A DNA stretch of 64,000 bases from Klebsormidium nitens (lineage: Eukaryota; Streptophyta; Klebsormidiophyceae; Klebsormidiales; Klebsormidiaceae): contig DF237242.1 in assembly GCA_000708835.1 (NCBI GenBank), positions 1 through 64,000 of the forward strand. The letters run 5' to 3'. The position numbers and the translations under genes are program-made. The notes under the pieces are model-generated. The model was not told where the DNA came from. It worked only from the letters and a program-made list of their open reading frames with translations, and did not search any database. Shown piece after piece: positions 31,914 to 45,600 of the stretch; position 1 is the stretch's first letter; each line of letters starts with the position of its first letter.

Positions 31914-34028
31914 TTGTCCGCTGAAACTATGCATTGCATCGAGCATGTTTTGACTTGGCGAGCATCGCGTTCCGAGTGAGGGGAAGAGTCCCGAGCTAGA
32001 CTTGTACGTAAGCCCTCCTGTTTGTGCGGTTGCGGACTAGTAAAAGTTCGTGTGCTGGCTTCGAACGGCCAGGTGACGTCCGCACTGATCAAAAGTGACG
32101 TCAGTTGACTAGTGCTGGCCTCAGGAGCGTAAGGACTGACAGCTGGAGACAACAACGCTGTTCCGTTATTTTCGCATGATTTAGACGGTTCCCTTGTAGG
32201 TACCAATCGGCTATGTTGTAAACATTGAATCAAAGGTCGTTATTGAATCTTCGGTTCAGAGTTGTCCGACAACGGTCAGGCACATCAGGCTGCGATCGCC
32301 ACATCAAGCTCCGACCCTGGTTTACGGTGGCCGGCCCAACAACAATGGCTGAAAGGCTCAGATCTCAGTGCCAATGCCTCATGCAACTTCGACTTTGCAT
32401 GCGAAATCAGTGCGGCGCCAGTTGGCCATGCCGGACTTGCATGTACCTCATCATGACATGGAGTTGTTGATAGTGATATAGGTAAATGAATTACATGCAC
32501 TTGCCAAAAATCAAATTACCTTCTACATGTTGGCTGCGCGCGCTTCCGCGATTGTAGACTGAGTACTAATTAGACAGTCAAGCCTGGGGGTGGCGGTTGG
32601 GCGGCGAGAGCCTTAGTATGACATGCATGACCCAAGCTGACTCACGTACGTAGCACCATGCATGCAGCATGTATGATATTCAACGATGGAAGCCGCGCCA
32701 AGTATATAACTGCTGGCAATTCAATCAAACGAACTTAGCTTGTGTGGTTATTGGGTGCGCAAACACTGACATTCACATGTGATGGCACGTAGCGCTGCAT
32801 GCATATGGCATATAAAGAGCAATATGCAAGTGCTGGCCGGCCGCGGCGGCGCTCCGACTCTTACTAAGTATCTAAATGCAGATCGCAAGACCGTCAGTGG
32901 TGGGCCATGCACGGCACTGCTTGAGCCTGTCACTGGCTGAAAAACAACAGGCGGCGGATTCTCGTGGTCTGTCTGATGCGCATTGCGCCGTCACTGGCAC
33001 GTACTGGCTGCACGTGCCCGTACCGGTGTGCATCATATGATCATACATGTGCATATGCACGTGATAAGTCGATCAAGTGCAACCAGGCCGACCCGGTATA
33101 CCTCATTTATGAGAAAAGTTTGATATAATCATATGTATCATAACACGTTACCGGTATGTGCGCATGCATCATCATCATCATGGAGATTGTTCCAATTTGC
33201 AGGCGCCGGCTCCCATTTGAGTTGAAGCTTGTCCGACAGTGTAAAGTAGGACATGACGGCTTAAGTTGTTGGCAAGCTGATGAATAGTGAGGCGCGGCTC
33301 ATGTCAGTGTTGGGTCACAATAAATGCCATTCCACATCAAAGGCAGGAAGAACGGCTTTCAATCATCTGGATACTTTCTCCGTACCCCGGCGCAAGAATC
33401 TAAGCTGCGATTGGAACGAGCTTCGCCCTACGCGCCGTTAACACCGTGTTTCCAATCGAAGGGGCTTTCTCCATGCGCAATCCTTCGTAGTGAAACGGGT
33501 TCTATCAGAAAGTTGCTTTACAGCGCCGCAACGCCGGTCAATCCATTCTTCACACACTCCGGTTTTTCTGACTTGTCGCGGCAGAACCTTCCCCTTGTAA
33601 ACGAGCACTTATGCGTCAGGCGCTATATATACACGTTTATACGACCGCCCACCGCAAAGCCGTAGTATCACGTCCGACCACGTGAACGTGTGCTCTGATA
33701 GATGCCTATAGTTTCCTTGCTCTCTTTCCACCCTCCACCCCACTTCCGTTTGCCGGCATCTATGCAAGCCTCTTCGCGCCAAACAGTTTCAGCTTCTACA
33801 TGGATAACGAGCCCCCTCCAACAAGTCGCAGTATTACCGCTTATCGATCCTTCATCTCGCATCGGGTGGGTTTCGTCCGTCGCATATGGCTCTAACCGAG
33901 CTTTTCTATACGCGCTTTGAGTGTTCAATTTCGACGCGGCTTAGAGCGCGCTACCCGATAAAATTCCATCCATGTCCTCTTAGTTTCCTCTTAGTTTCGC
34001 ATCGAAGGGATTTCCGCAACTGGGAGTC
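31914..34028. other. Intergenic between THF1 and carbonic anhydrase 3' ends
   Basis: The two genes converge here. No ORF with family signal was found. The stretch 32600-33200 is rich in GCATGC/CATGCA-type alternating motifs (for example CATGCATGCAGCATGTATGA at 32658), and CATCATCATCATCATGG occurs at 33166. Untranslated regions of both genes must lie here. Confidence 0.5.
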
Positions 34029-37000
34029 TCAAGTGAGCAGCTCCATGCCAGGAGTATTGGGCTTCCATGTGGATAACGCGCCTTCTACGAAGTCGTAATA
34101 CCACCCGTGCAGTTGCAGCCGCTTCGCATCGACCGCTTGTTTGACCCACGGGAAGGTCAGCAGATTCCTCAGCGAGTTGTTGACACTCTCCTGCAAGCAT
34201 ACCGTCCAAAGTGGTCTTATTGTCTCAATATAGTCAAGCATAAGACCTGTTCAAGCAGGTAAAGGTAAAGGCGCGTAAAGTTGAGGGTTTGCTTGACCCA
34301 CGTCAGGAAAATTAGCAGGTTTCTGAGCTAGTTTTCACGTTCACCTGCATGAAGAAGCCTTTTGGACTCGATCATTCGTCATGGCAGGGTTGGTCTTAAT
34401 AACGAACTGGTCATTCCAGATTGCAGTTGCGTCAGGCAGCCTCTCAGCCGTAGGTGCACCGTAGAGCGCTTTGCCAGAGCCCATGTTCCGATGAAATGCA
34501 TGCTGCTCACAAATAAAGTACTAGATTCATAATGTTTCTTCCCCTCAGAATCATGCCAAAATGCGAGTCTTCAAAGAAGGCGGTATAAGACACAAGCAGA
34601 TCCGGTGGCTAGTCTTGTACCTTACACGGAGACCCACGTTGAGAATCGGAGCCCCTTACAGGGAGCTAATATCAGAAAAACACCCCACGGTTGCTGAATT
34701 GCACCCTTCCTCGCAGCATCCCACGTCGGAAAACGAGACCCAAATGTGGGCAGTCTCCAAAAGGATCAGAAAGTTTTTTTCACTTCTTTTCTCCCCAGAG
34801 GTAATGCCATGATGGCGAGAGTCAAATCCTACGTACGGGCAGAAACACAAATTATAGATCTGAACCGCGAGTCCTCTGAATCTCCACGGAGCCCACGTGA
34901 TAAGTCCCGAGCCCCCAGGGACATCTCCGTTAATGCGAGTGTGACTACAAAAGTATGCTTCCTAAGCCAAGAAAGCCTTGCCTTTCTGCATGAGCGGTTC
35001 TTGGAAACCTCACCTTCTCGCAGAAGCGCAGCTGCGTTTGGAGGTCATGGTGTCCGCACTGCTCGAGCGTCTTGGTCTTGGCCGGGCGTGCGACGTCCAT
35101 CCAGTCCCCAATGAAGCTCTTAGAACCCCTGCATGGCGCGAAAGTATGTCTCTTCGATTTGGCAAGAGTAAGCTCTAGCAAAAGTAAGGTTTCAGACTAA
35201 CCTAACAACTCAAATCCATAAAATGACCCGCTCCGCACCCGTACCCACCGTAACCCCCAAACGAACCCCACCCGTCCCAGGCTTGTAAGCTTACTTTTGC
35301 TAAAGCCTACTTTTGCTAAATCGAGCTTCGTCGCGAAAGTGACCTGGCGTCTGTGTTACTGAGTCGGAGCGTGCGGATTCGCTTGCAGAATAGCTCCTTC
35401 TGGCTAGCAAGAACCACGGAAATCTCTGCGACTGCGTATTCCGTTAAGCCTCCGAAACTTTAAGCATGTTTTAACGCAATCAGCTTTTCGGCCCTCAAAG
35501 AAGCTGTACTTCTTATCCTGTATAGGGCCTGCCTTCGAAATGTCACAGAGAAAGTTGAGAGGCCGTAGAAGGTTTCTCCACATCTAGAGGTTTAGCAACA
35601 TTCGAAAAAGGCGCCAGTAAACGAGACAGGTGCTCAAGTTACGGAACGAAACGACTGGGCTCACGTGTCCGTCGTTTTGCCCCCCCGCTTTTGCGTCATA
35701 AGGGCCTGGATGCCTCCGCAAGCGCGATGCCCGTTCACGATGATGTGCTCCACCTGCGGCGAGACGAACAGATGCTCAAGGAGCCTGGTCTTGCGGCTGT
35801 TCAAAGATGACGTTACTGCCCACGTGGCTTTGGCGACAGAGCAGGACGCGGCTTCGGCTCCTCCGCGGCCGCAAAGCCGGATTCACGGGTTACTCTGGGA
35901 TTTTGGAATGCGAGTGCGAGAACATCAGTCTCTAGAGTAGGTATAGTAAGCTCAGATTATAGTAAACTGGGTAGGATTAGTATGGGGTTAAGTGGGTACG
36001 GGTGCAGAGCGGGTGATTGTTTGGCTTCAGGGTTTTAGGGTTATCTTCGTTCTTACTATAATTCGAGCTGCTGTAACTATGCTAGAGAAGCATTGCGAGA
36101 ATGGGTACGAGGCGTGCGAGCTCTGGGCTTAGTCATGGCTTTTGGTGCCCGTAATTGTCGAGGATTTGACTCACCGAAGAAAAGAGCGACCTGGGAAACG
36201 AACAATGCATTTGTCCATCTTCTCATCAGGGATGCCTGAAGCGCAATCCTATCGCTGAGCGTCGATATCCCTCCTCCTTTCAGACGTTTACCTACTATCA
36301 TTACCTTTTTGAAGCCAGAACTCTGACGGAGTCTTCACGTCTTCAGAAGATCTCGTTATTCGAATGTGACTCGAAGAACGCAATTTTGCACAGCACAGAC
36401 AGCTCCCCGAAGCAGATCCGAATCAGATCAATCTGCGTTCTAGTGGTTCTTACCTTTACATGCAAAACAGAGCAAGATCGCAGCGCTCTTACATTGTGCA
36501 ATCTCCCCGCCATTTCCGATTTGCTACAAAACCCAACATTGCGAAAACGAACAGCTGCTTGAGCAAATGCGACTCAGCTGGTCACGTTGCACTCTACTTC
36601 CTTCTTCTCATTTCGCTTCCTGAGCGAGCGCCCACGAATAAAATCACCCCCCCGAATGTGACTCAAAGTGGGGCCTTCTTTCCTTGAAATGCCTAACATG
36701 GGTTTTGAAGAATCTTACCTTCAGATGCAAAACAGCGTACTCGATCGCAGCGCATGTGCCTTCCCCGCCATTTCCATGGGGGGCACCAACTTCTTTTCAT
36801 TCGCGCGCACCAAGGAAAGCTCCTCGAGTGAACAAAAAGCTGATCATCTTACGTGACCATATCTCTTACCTTCAGATGCAGAACTGCGTACTCGATCGCA
36901 GCGCTAGTTCCGTAGCGCAATTCCCCCGCCATCTCAATGGGGGGCGCCTATTTCGCGCGCAACACGAAAAGCTCCCCGAAGCGGATCCAAATCAGATCAT

Positions 37001-39645
37001 ACTGCGTTCTAAGGTGTCTTACCTTCAGATGCAGAACTGCGTACTCGATCGCAGCGCTAGTTCCGTAGTGCAGCTTCCCCGCCACTTCCATGGGGGGCAC
37101 CAGGTTCGCAATGTTGCGAAGCACGAACAGCTCCCCCGGACGCGCCTTGGTGATGTACTCGGGAGTGACGCGAGAGTCGCAGCAAGCGATGAATAAAATC
37201 TGCGAAAATAACATCTTTTCTCATTATATTTCAGGTCAAAGAGTCACCTGTTTTGACTCTTTGATACCGTGATGCAGAGCCACGTGGCAGAACCTGCGTC
37301 CCCAGGACCGCCCGCAAAATTGTTGCAAAGATTCCAGATTAGAGGCGTGAAGCAAAGGGATCCCCTTCGAAAATCCTCCAGGTGCAAGGCAATAGCATCT
37401 TCTATCGACCTTAAAAGATAGACGACAAGCAGAGGATGCTCAAATCGAAAGCAAGACGATTCGTCTGTGGTAATCACTTCTTCATAGCTATTGAAGCGTT
37501 ATTGAAAGCTTTGCTAGGGCGGCTTGAAACGTGATAAAAAAAGAACTACCTTGGGTGATTGTCCAGTCTTGAGCGGCTCAACAAACTGAGGCTGCTTCCT
37601 GCACACATCAAGTTCGTCACATACGGGACGTCAGATTATCGATACGCAGTCGTCATTAAAGACACGCAAGAGTCCCCATGAAAGCCGCACGGTAGACACC
37701 AAAAACGGGCTCCTTTCTTCTTTCTTTGTGGGAATCATGTCCGAAGCAAGGCCGGCTGTTTAAGAGCCGCACACGAAAGTAGCTTCAACCCATAAAAATT
37801 ACACGCAGAGAAAATGCCCTGGCGAGACACTTTTCAAAGGAAGCTGGCATCCTTTCGAATGGATATATGTAATGGAAAATTAAAACCTCTTTCATTTCCG
37901 ATGAGGGATGCTCAGCAGAAGTGATTCTCTTTCGTGCGCATGGTCTGAAGAATCTTTGAACACGCACCGTGTTTGAGAGGTCTTGTTTACATCAGAAAGT
38001 AACGATACTCGAAGTTATCTACCGACAATTCTGCCGTGATTCTCAAGTCAAGGAGGAGCGGAAGAAGCCCTTCTTAAAGCAGACGACCACTCAAGACCTA
38101 AGACAGTTACCGTTTTCACTTCGGAAGAGCTGAAGCCACGTAAGAGACCTCTAAGATGGCAGCCTTACAGGTAATAGTTGATTTTGAAATCCAGGAAACG
38201 TTTCTTGAGATCGTCAACGGGGTTGGAATCCGCTTCATGCTTCCGCTCCGAGGGGCCGGAACCCGGGGTTGTTGTGGTTGTGAGCGGAAGATGGTCTAGG
38301 GGACCCCTTGGAGAGATACTGCAAGTAACACGGATCGAATGTGGGTTAAGACCGAACCTATTTTGCGTATGGACTCCCGTACGAATAAGCTGGTCGGCAC
38401 ATCCTATGAGCAATCGTGATCGACAACAGAATCTTCTGCTGACGTCATGTTACGGGTGAGTCAGTTAGTTGGTAAACCTAGTGGGGTCGACTGTGCAGCA
38501 TATTTAAAGTCAAGTCAAAAGGGTACAACAAAAGTACTCCTACGTACGGGCTCCATCTAGCAAAAAGCAGAGGGCTATCTAGGATGGATCAGGACGCACT
38601 CATACGTCCAAGTTCAAACGCAAGGCTTGAACTCGGAGACCATTACTAGAAAGGCATCCAAGAGTCGTCTTCGAGAGCGAGAGCACAGGATGGCAAACAT
38701 CTACCTTCTCAAGGTCGTTGCTCCATAGAATACTACACCAAGATTATTGACTTATATTAGGTATGCCAGTAGACCGAAAGAAGGGAGACGGGGAGGAGAC
38801 AAAGCTCAGAAAGTCACTGAGAGCTACATCAGATTGAGACTTGCGAACCCCGTTTCACAGCTCTCCGAAAAGTCGTGATGAGCCGTTTATCAATCGCAGG
38901 AAAGCTGAACGTACAAAGATGCCTGTACTGTGATTCAGTTTGGGTTCACTCACTTGTTGTCCGACTTTTCTGTGTCTAGGGAAAGCGTCATCTCTAGCTC
39001 GTCAGCCAGGGCCGCCAACTTTGCAGCCACGACACCTTTCAGCTCCGGTTTCCTTCTGCACAAAAGCGTCGAACAAACGCTAGTAAAGGATGATTGCGCA
39101 GCGCAGCAAAGTTGTATTCTAGCTTCTTGCATGTCGTAGTTTTAGAGCGTTTTAGAGGTTTCTTGAAGTTCTTTTCGCACCGCCGACTTTCTCTGCTCTC
39201 TAAGAAGACAATTCGCATACCAGAGATTCCGACAGCATAGAACTGCCCAACAGGCTTAGAGGTGCAAGGTTGAGCTCCTGTGCACTCTGAGATTCTGAAC
39301 AAACTCACATGACGTCACTATCCTGTTCAGCTAAAAACAAACTGGAACTTCCAACTTTCAACGATTCAAGCAGTAGGCTCCATGTAACTTTCGGAGATCT
39401 CAGCAAAAACCTTCAAAGTTGCACCGTTTCTGTCCAGAAACAACGCAACCGAATGGAACAGAATGGAACAGAGAGACCACAAGCTCAAAGACTCAAAGAC
39501 TCTTCGCTTGCCCGACTAGTGAGAGGAGCTTGAATTGCGCTTCGCCGATGGTGGCGACACCGCTGAGCCCAGCTACTTTACTTGGCCTCTCGTGCGTGTT
39601 CACACCGCTGGCCAGCAGGGATCCAGTAACATGGGCTGCCGCCAT
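34029..39645 (-). CDS. Beta-class carbonic anhydrase, probably plastid
   Basis: Eight exons: 39645-39512 (tentative), 39055-38954, 38318-38169, 37598-37550, 37199-37023, 35753-35665, 35128-35014, 34190-34029. Phases close throughout, giving 325 aa. It hydrates CO2 to bicarbonate with a zinc ion. The zinc ligands and dyad are visible: CCDSRV (Cys, Asp, Arg) opens exon 5, and GHRACGG (His, Cys) is in exon 6. Plant-type signatures are KTGQSPK-ILFIACC, PGELFVLRNIANLVPP, GTSAAIEYAVLHLK, SFIGDWMDVARPAK, RNLLTFPWVKQAV and LHGWYYDFVEG. Exons 1-3 give an Ala/Ser-rich leader and a helix (ELKGVVAAKLAAL), as in plastid isoforms. Exon 1 (MAAAHVTGSL) is joined by a possible GC-AG intron and is the weakest part. 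The intron after exon 5 carries a donor-side exon-copy array. Confidence 0.92.
35222..35295 (+). repeat. Dispersed C-rich repeat, copy 1
   Basis: CGCTCCGCACCCGTACCCAC then AACCCCCAAACGAACCCCACC, GTCCCAGG and GTAAGCTTAC, inside carbonic anhydrase intron 6. Related copies occur inverted at 35955-36030 and direct at 56925-57000 in the hydrolase gene. Confidence 0.75.
35955..36030 (-). repeat. Dispersed C-rich repeat, copy 2 (inverted)
   Basis: GTTAAGTGGGTACGGGTGCA then GAGCGGGTGATT and CAGGGTTTTAGGG is the reverse complement of the 35222 copy. It lies about 700 bp away in the intron between exons 5 and 6, so the two could form a large hairpin in the transcript. Confidence 0.65.
36300..36985 (-). 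repeat. Donor-side copies of carbonic anhydrase exon-5 end
   Basis: The real exon ends at 37023. Copies of its last about 60-130 nt with the donor follow in the intron. Donor GTs lie at about 36868, 36717, 36452 and 36302, and all four keep GTAAGA/GTAAGAG/GTAATG. On the plus strand the nearest copy reads CTTACCTTCAGATGCAGAAC then TGCGTACTCGATCGCAGCGC, identical to the real exon over this stretch. Each unit reaches back to the GELFVLR codons (AGCTCCCCGAAG at 36968 and 36400). The copies contain stops, so they are not exons of a duplicate gene. Confidence 0.88.
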
Positions 39646-42600
39646 TCTGTTGTGTCAAAGCGCGGAACAAAAACGGCGCCAAAACTGTGCACTTGCTGAG
39701 CAGCTTCTCTTGAACTTTGGCGCAGAGTCTCTTGTGCTGCAAGCACTTCAATGCGTCGCCAGGGAAGTGAGGTGTTGAAGAGTCAACGCAAACAGCGGAC
39801 TCCTGGACTGACGTAATGGAGAAAACGATAGAGCTTCTAAGCTTCCAGACGAGCTGAGCCCTAGCTAGGACCGAAGCTATATATACGGCCTTTGAAGAGG
39901 CTGGCACTCAAGACGTGCCACTGCGGGAACGCCCAGCTTTCACCTGATTAGGACGTTGTACATGTTGAGGATGAAGTACTGAAAATACAGGTCTGATGCA
40001 AGCCGCAAAAGGCGGCATTATCCAAGGCGACATCGATCAGCGGCCAACGTTCATCCAACGCTAGAGCCAGCTAGTAGTAGTAGTATCAGCTCTCATTATC
40101 TCATTTATGACAGGCGCCAAACATCTCTTATATGAGAATATTCCGGTCAGCTGTTTCGTTTTGACCGCGGGGGATTGCTCAAGTGCCTTGAAGCATCATC
40201 ATGATGGCAGCGCAGGCGCGCGTGTCATGTGACCCGCCGAGTATGGCCGGATGATCCCCGAAGAGCCAGTCCGGGTTTCAGGGTTTTCAAAGCTCTTTAT
40301 CGATGCCGGCGCGCGCGCGCCTTTCTGAAATTACGGTCTACCGTACCTTCTAATTTGAACCGGGGCCGCCCTGGGCCGGGGCCGCCCTGAGTCAAGTTCC
40401 TGACCCTTATGCTTTTCGACGCCTGGGTGACGCCTTTTGCTGGATGTCTTACGACTCGGATCAACTTAGCCGCCGGATCAATACCAGAGGCTGAAACAAC
40501 GTGCGCGTGAAAATAGAACGGCAGGATGACGCGCGCTTCTGGCGCTTCGCAGATTCTACTTCCCTGTAAGCAGCAAGCTGCCCAACATATCTGATTGATT
40601 GCGCCCCTCCGCCAGTAGTACGCCCTCTAGTCTCGCGTGCTTGCAAGTGGCGACACGACAAGACTCCGAATTGGGTCGCAAGCCCGTCGCGAGTCGCCGC
40701 ACCCCGGAGGCGGGCCCGCCCGTTAATTGTGAGCAATATGGGCGCAGTTCAAAAGGGCAGCTGGCAGAATCTCTAGCAATCCGCTACCATCCTCTGGGAT
40801 CAGAATGCCGTACGACGCTGCTCTGAGTTGGCATCCGTGTTTCGGAAAGCAAGGAAGTTTGAGCGGAAAGTGCTCATCCAGCTTGTTGTCATCGCCAATA
40901 TGACGTCCCAGTGAGTTCTGCCACGTACGTTATTCGTCCAAGCCTGGAAGACTTTACTGCCCCGTCGCCCTTAAAATCACTAGCTGCCCAAGATAGACAC
41001 ATTGGTACCGCTTTTCCCATCAGTAAGTCGGATTTGATTTCTGTGATGGTTGATAGCGGACATCACACACGCAATCAAGTACAAGGATACTAAGGTAATA
41101 TAATCAGACTGGTCCTGATCGAGTGAGAGGATCGGGCGCCCTGATGATTAGCCTTGCGCTCGCACCTTTACCTTGTCAAGGCTTTTTTTTGGAAATGTTG
41201 CTCGAGCTAATCCGTCCCTCAAGTGTATGCTGCTCGAGCTCACTGCCACGTATCATCTGGAGTCCTCACTGAACGCCAATGGTTTAACCTTTGGCCTTGT
41301 ACTCCGAACTCAGAACGTATGCAACCCGGAGGTTCGGCGCTTCATGCCGTATCCATTCAAGGGTCCCGCTTTCGAGCGATGAATGGCAAAGCTGAGTGAT
41401 GCCAATACGATAAAAACTTCGAAAAGCTTCGGAAAGATGTCCGTACTGCTAAGCAGGACGCTTCAGAATTTGTACGAGTCGTATTTCAAATAACATGTGC
41501 GACGCATGATTGCAGTGGCAGCCGGGAAAAATCTTCAGGTACTCAAATATGCTCCCGCAAAAAGGCGTCAATTCGTGTCGTCGCAAAGGCCTTAGTGGGC
41601 GGAAGTTATAAGTTGCACTTCGCTCAACGTCCCAGCAGGTAGATTATTGCCGCCAAATTTATGCAAACCTGGAGAAGAATCCGAACAGGTTATACAGACT
41701 TCGGTGGACTTCAAACAGAGGAACAGATAGACGTCGAACGGATTGACAGCTAGACTTTGAACAGATGGAAGTGGCTCCCGAGATGCTCATCATGGAGGCC
41801 TTTGATCAGACCGCACACTGAGGCTGCCCGCGCACAAACACGACAGAGTGTTTCCAGGGCCTTTCAGAAACGGCCGGCTAACAGTTGAGCCAGGGAAAGC
41901 TCCGGGAAACGAGGCCGTTAAAAGATGGGCTCATGGCCTGTTGTAGTACGGTAGTTAAGCGTAGGGTAGTGTTGACCGCGGTTTGACCGTGTTGACCGGC
42001 TGACTTCGACGAAGTCTGGTCACGTGGGCCGCGCGCATTTGGGAACGGACGAGCAGACCAGACGTGCTTGATACTGTAGACGCTCATATCGACTTAGTCT
42101 GCTAGTTATAGTCTAGGTGACAAAGTAGCAGACCGCTAGACTGATTGCAGGACACAGGGCAGATTCGCAAGAGTATACGGAGGACAAAACCAACTTGTAA
42201 GATTCATTCACTTCCAATTCGCTTGCATCAACGCTGTTTCACGACATGGCCCGTGGCTTCGTGTCGTACGATGACGAGGAAGGCCCTTCGTCAGTCGCTA
42301 TGTCAGACCGCCTCAAGAGTCATGCGCCTCCAGGTCTCTTGTTAAAATGTGTACAACTGATGCAAGGCCCATCCGGATGAATACGTCTTTCCACCCCTGA
42401 TTTTGTGATAGATCGCTGACAATCAAGAACGTCTGAGGGGCAAATATCTTGTTGAAGCCAAGTTCGACTCTTGCTAACTAAGCCGGCGTCAGCTCTTGCA
42501 AGATTCTCAAGCTATGCTGTATAGTCTGTATTGGAGGCTGTTCCTTATTCTCTTGGATATAAACGGACTGCAAGCGAACAGGTGTCAGACCTGGGCCGCC

Positions 42601-45600
42601 GTTATTGTCACGGTCCAGTTCCACCTCTGGGCTTGAAGTGGCGTCAGGAAAACTGTATGCACAAGTCTGGGCGTCGGTCGAGTTGCACCTCGCCCACCAG
42701 ACTTTAAGTCCATCTTCAAGGCCACTGAAATTTCGAGAAAGAAGAAACGCGGAATCATTGAGTTTGGCGTCAGGAAGGGTGTGTGTTTGGAGCTTTGCGC
42801 AACACTTGCTTACATCACCAGCTACTCCCCTCCACATTCACTGCCTGCGCCGACGGTAACAGGTCGTGCCAAAGCACCACCACCGATATCGGAATTGTCC
42901 TCGACCCTATGTTGAAAAACCCTGCGACAATATGACAAACACATACATACGCAACCACGAATACCGTAGAAACGCCTGCTGCACGCCTTGAAACGCGCGG
43001 CCCTTGTTTACCCTCGCATATAACGCCCAGAAGTATCGCCTTTTAACGCATCCTTTCTCAAGTGTCCGAAAGCTCAGGAACTCAGACGCACGGCCGGAGG
43101 GGAGCTCCGCTGCCGGTCGCCACGAATAAATCCCCAACGCGATTGGCCGTTGTGATCCAGCATGAGCTGCACACGCGCAGTCGCGGCCGCGGCTCGGCAG
43201 GTGGGCGGCCGCGTCGGCCGGCGCCGCAGCTGCTGCCAATAGCAGCGCGCCGGGCCGGGCGTCGGTAAAGAAACCAATGCGGGGGCTGACTGACTGAGCG
43301 GACCGGTTCTCTCGTCCTGTGATACGAGAGACAAAAACAGAAATGGGTCTTGGCTTGGACGAGTTTTCACCTTTGTCAACGTTTAGACTGACTGAGCGGG
43401 ATCAAGGAGAAGTCTTAGTCAAATCTGGGACGCTGTTGGAACGAGTCACGTAGCGACAGTAAGTGCGAAACCCTGGCGTCTCTGTGTCAATCGACTAGAT
43501 CACAGCTGCAGTGATCGCGAAGGCCCCCCCTAAAAAGAACGATAAAAGCCCAAAACTTTCCAAATCATGAGTTCCGACAGGGTCCCCGGTCTTGATTCTA
43601 AGATTACCGAATCTCCTTGCCCCGCTCTGACTACAGGTTTTTGACCCCCGAGCACATCTAGCGTGACCGTATCCTCGCAAGCTCCAATGCGCGATCCCGT
43701 TGTGCTGAGTTTGGCTGCTTCCTGCCAGTTCGGATGAGAATAGGCGCCAGTGCATTTCTTGTTCTCCCGAGCAAGCCACCACTGGTAGTACCCAGTACTG
43801 AGAGGCTCTTCCACAAGGACACTCCCGGTCTCTAGAAGAAGAGCCCGGGTCTTGCGTTTGTTCATTCTGAAAGAGGGGGCAGACGAAGTTCTAACTAATC
43901 AGACGTGGGCTCCCGGAACAGGCTTTACATCCCCCCGGTAGACGATTGATCGCCATATCCAGAACGGATTTGATCTCGTTTAGAAAGAAGGTATTCTCTG
44001 CCCTAGTGACGCGGGTATCTTTACGAAGCACAAGGAGACCCGCGGGCAGCCTGCAGAACAGACTTCCAGATTTTCTTGGTATTGAGGACCCGAGATGGCA
44101 ATTGGCAGCGTCACAAAAGCTCTTTGGCCTCGACGGGAGTCAGGAAGACAAACTTCAAGAAGCTTGAAAGAGTTTCTAGGCGTAAGTCGCGTTACTAATC
44201 GAACCGCGTCCAGCAGGTATGAGCTTCACCTTCGCGGCCAAAACCTGTTTTGTAGAGGGACACAAGCCAAAAGCAGCGGGTTTGGCATCAGGATCTGGCA
44301 ACCGTGCCTGCGCGATATTGGCCCAGCGCGTCATCATCGCCGCCCAGCTTGCATGAAAACGTATAAATATCTGACGTGAACTGCTCATCAAAAAGCGGCG
44401 TGTTACACTTCGTCCTTGAAATGCGCGAGTGACACGCTGGTTCACGCAAATACAAACTCACAAACATCTCATTTCACGAGTCAAGCACTACAACCGGTCC
44501 GCGTTGGGTCGGGGAAGAAAAAGAGCACTTTTACTGCTGTCAACATATATGCCTCATGCGACCACCTCGCATGCTGGACGATATGCATAGTATAAACGCC
44601 AAATGGATCCAGAGGTTCGTTCTCAAAGAAGAGGACCGGCCAGTAGGTGACTACTGCCAGCGCTCAAAATCTAAAGTTGTTCAAAACTGAGAAAAGGTCT
44701 CGCAAAACCCAGTAATATATATGTTAGCGTTTCAAGCCTCCAAGGCCAATAACGTACTCCAAATCCTTGCCGTGGTTGAGAGGCCTTTCGAAGGCATCTC
44801 AGACTGAACAGTGCCGTCGTGTCATGAGCGGGAACGCTCAGCCAACATGGATCATTGCCAACCCTCAGTCTCTATTGAATCTGCCCTTTTTGGAAGCTCC
44901 TTGCAATCAATGAGGTCCTCGTTCTCATTGCATACAACGACCAGCCCGCTTAGTGGTTCATCTCAGCATCCAAATCAGCGGCAATGGTGCGGGTTGTAAG
45001 GCAGAATACTGATATGATACGGAGGTCGATCATTTTAAAGCACGAAGTGCTGAAGGGAAAGCTTTGGACGGTCCAGTATTATTTGGACAATTGTAGAAAG
45101 AGTTCTGGGTGCCAAATCCAAAGAAGGGTACGCAAACTTGTCAGCCGTGAGGCTGCGCTGACGTTACCAGACCGACTACAGAACGCGCGGCGCGCTCGCG
45201 TACGTCAATTCCGAAGTGGGTGCCCAAAGCCTATACACGGTTGGCTGAGATCGACTCCTCCGAGGGACAACCAAAACGCCCAGATTGGATCCGAATGACA
45301 GTCGGGCTCATGTCCTGTGGCTAGATTTGCAGATCTGTGGGTGCATGAGACCGTTAGATCCGACACGGGACACTATGCAAGCAACAGGCCGACTTGAGCT
45401 ACGCTCCAGGGTCGTACTTTCTTTCTTTTGTAGATTTAAGAAGCACTTGCCAACGACTCAGAGCGCGCTTATCAAAGTTCGCAAATAGTCCAAGGGGGAA
45501 GAGAAGTCTCGGAAAGGTTCCCAAAAATGGTCTTGAAGCTCGGTTCCCCTGAAGGCCGATCGATGTTTACAATCTAGAAGATGACTGGACCCGACATGAT

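Noticed and set aside
36300-36985. Carbonic anhydrase exon copies as alternative mutually exclusive exons
   Set aside because: The copies contain in-frame stops and lack an upstream acceptor at matching positions. They look like donor-side decoys, not full exons.
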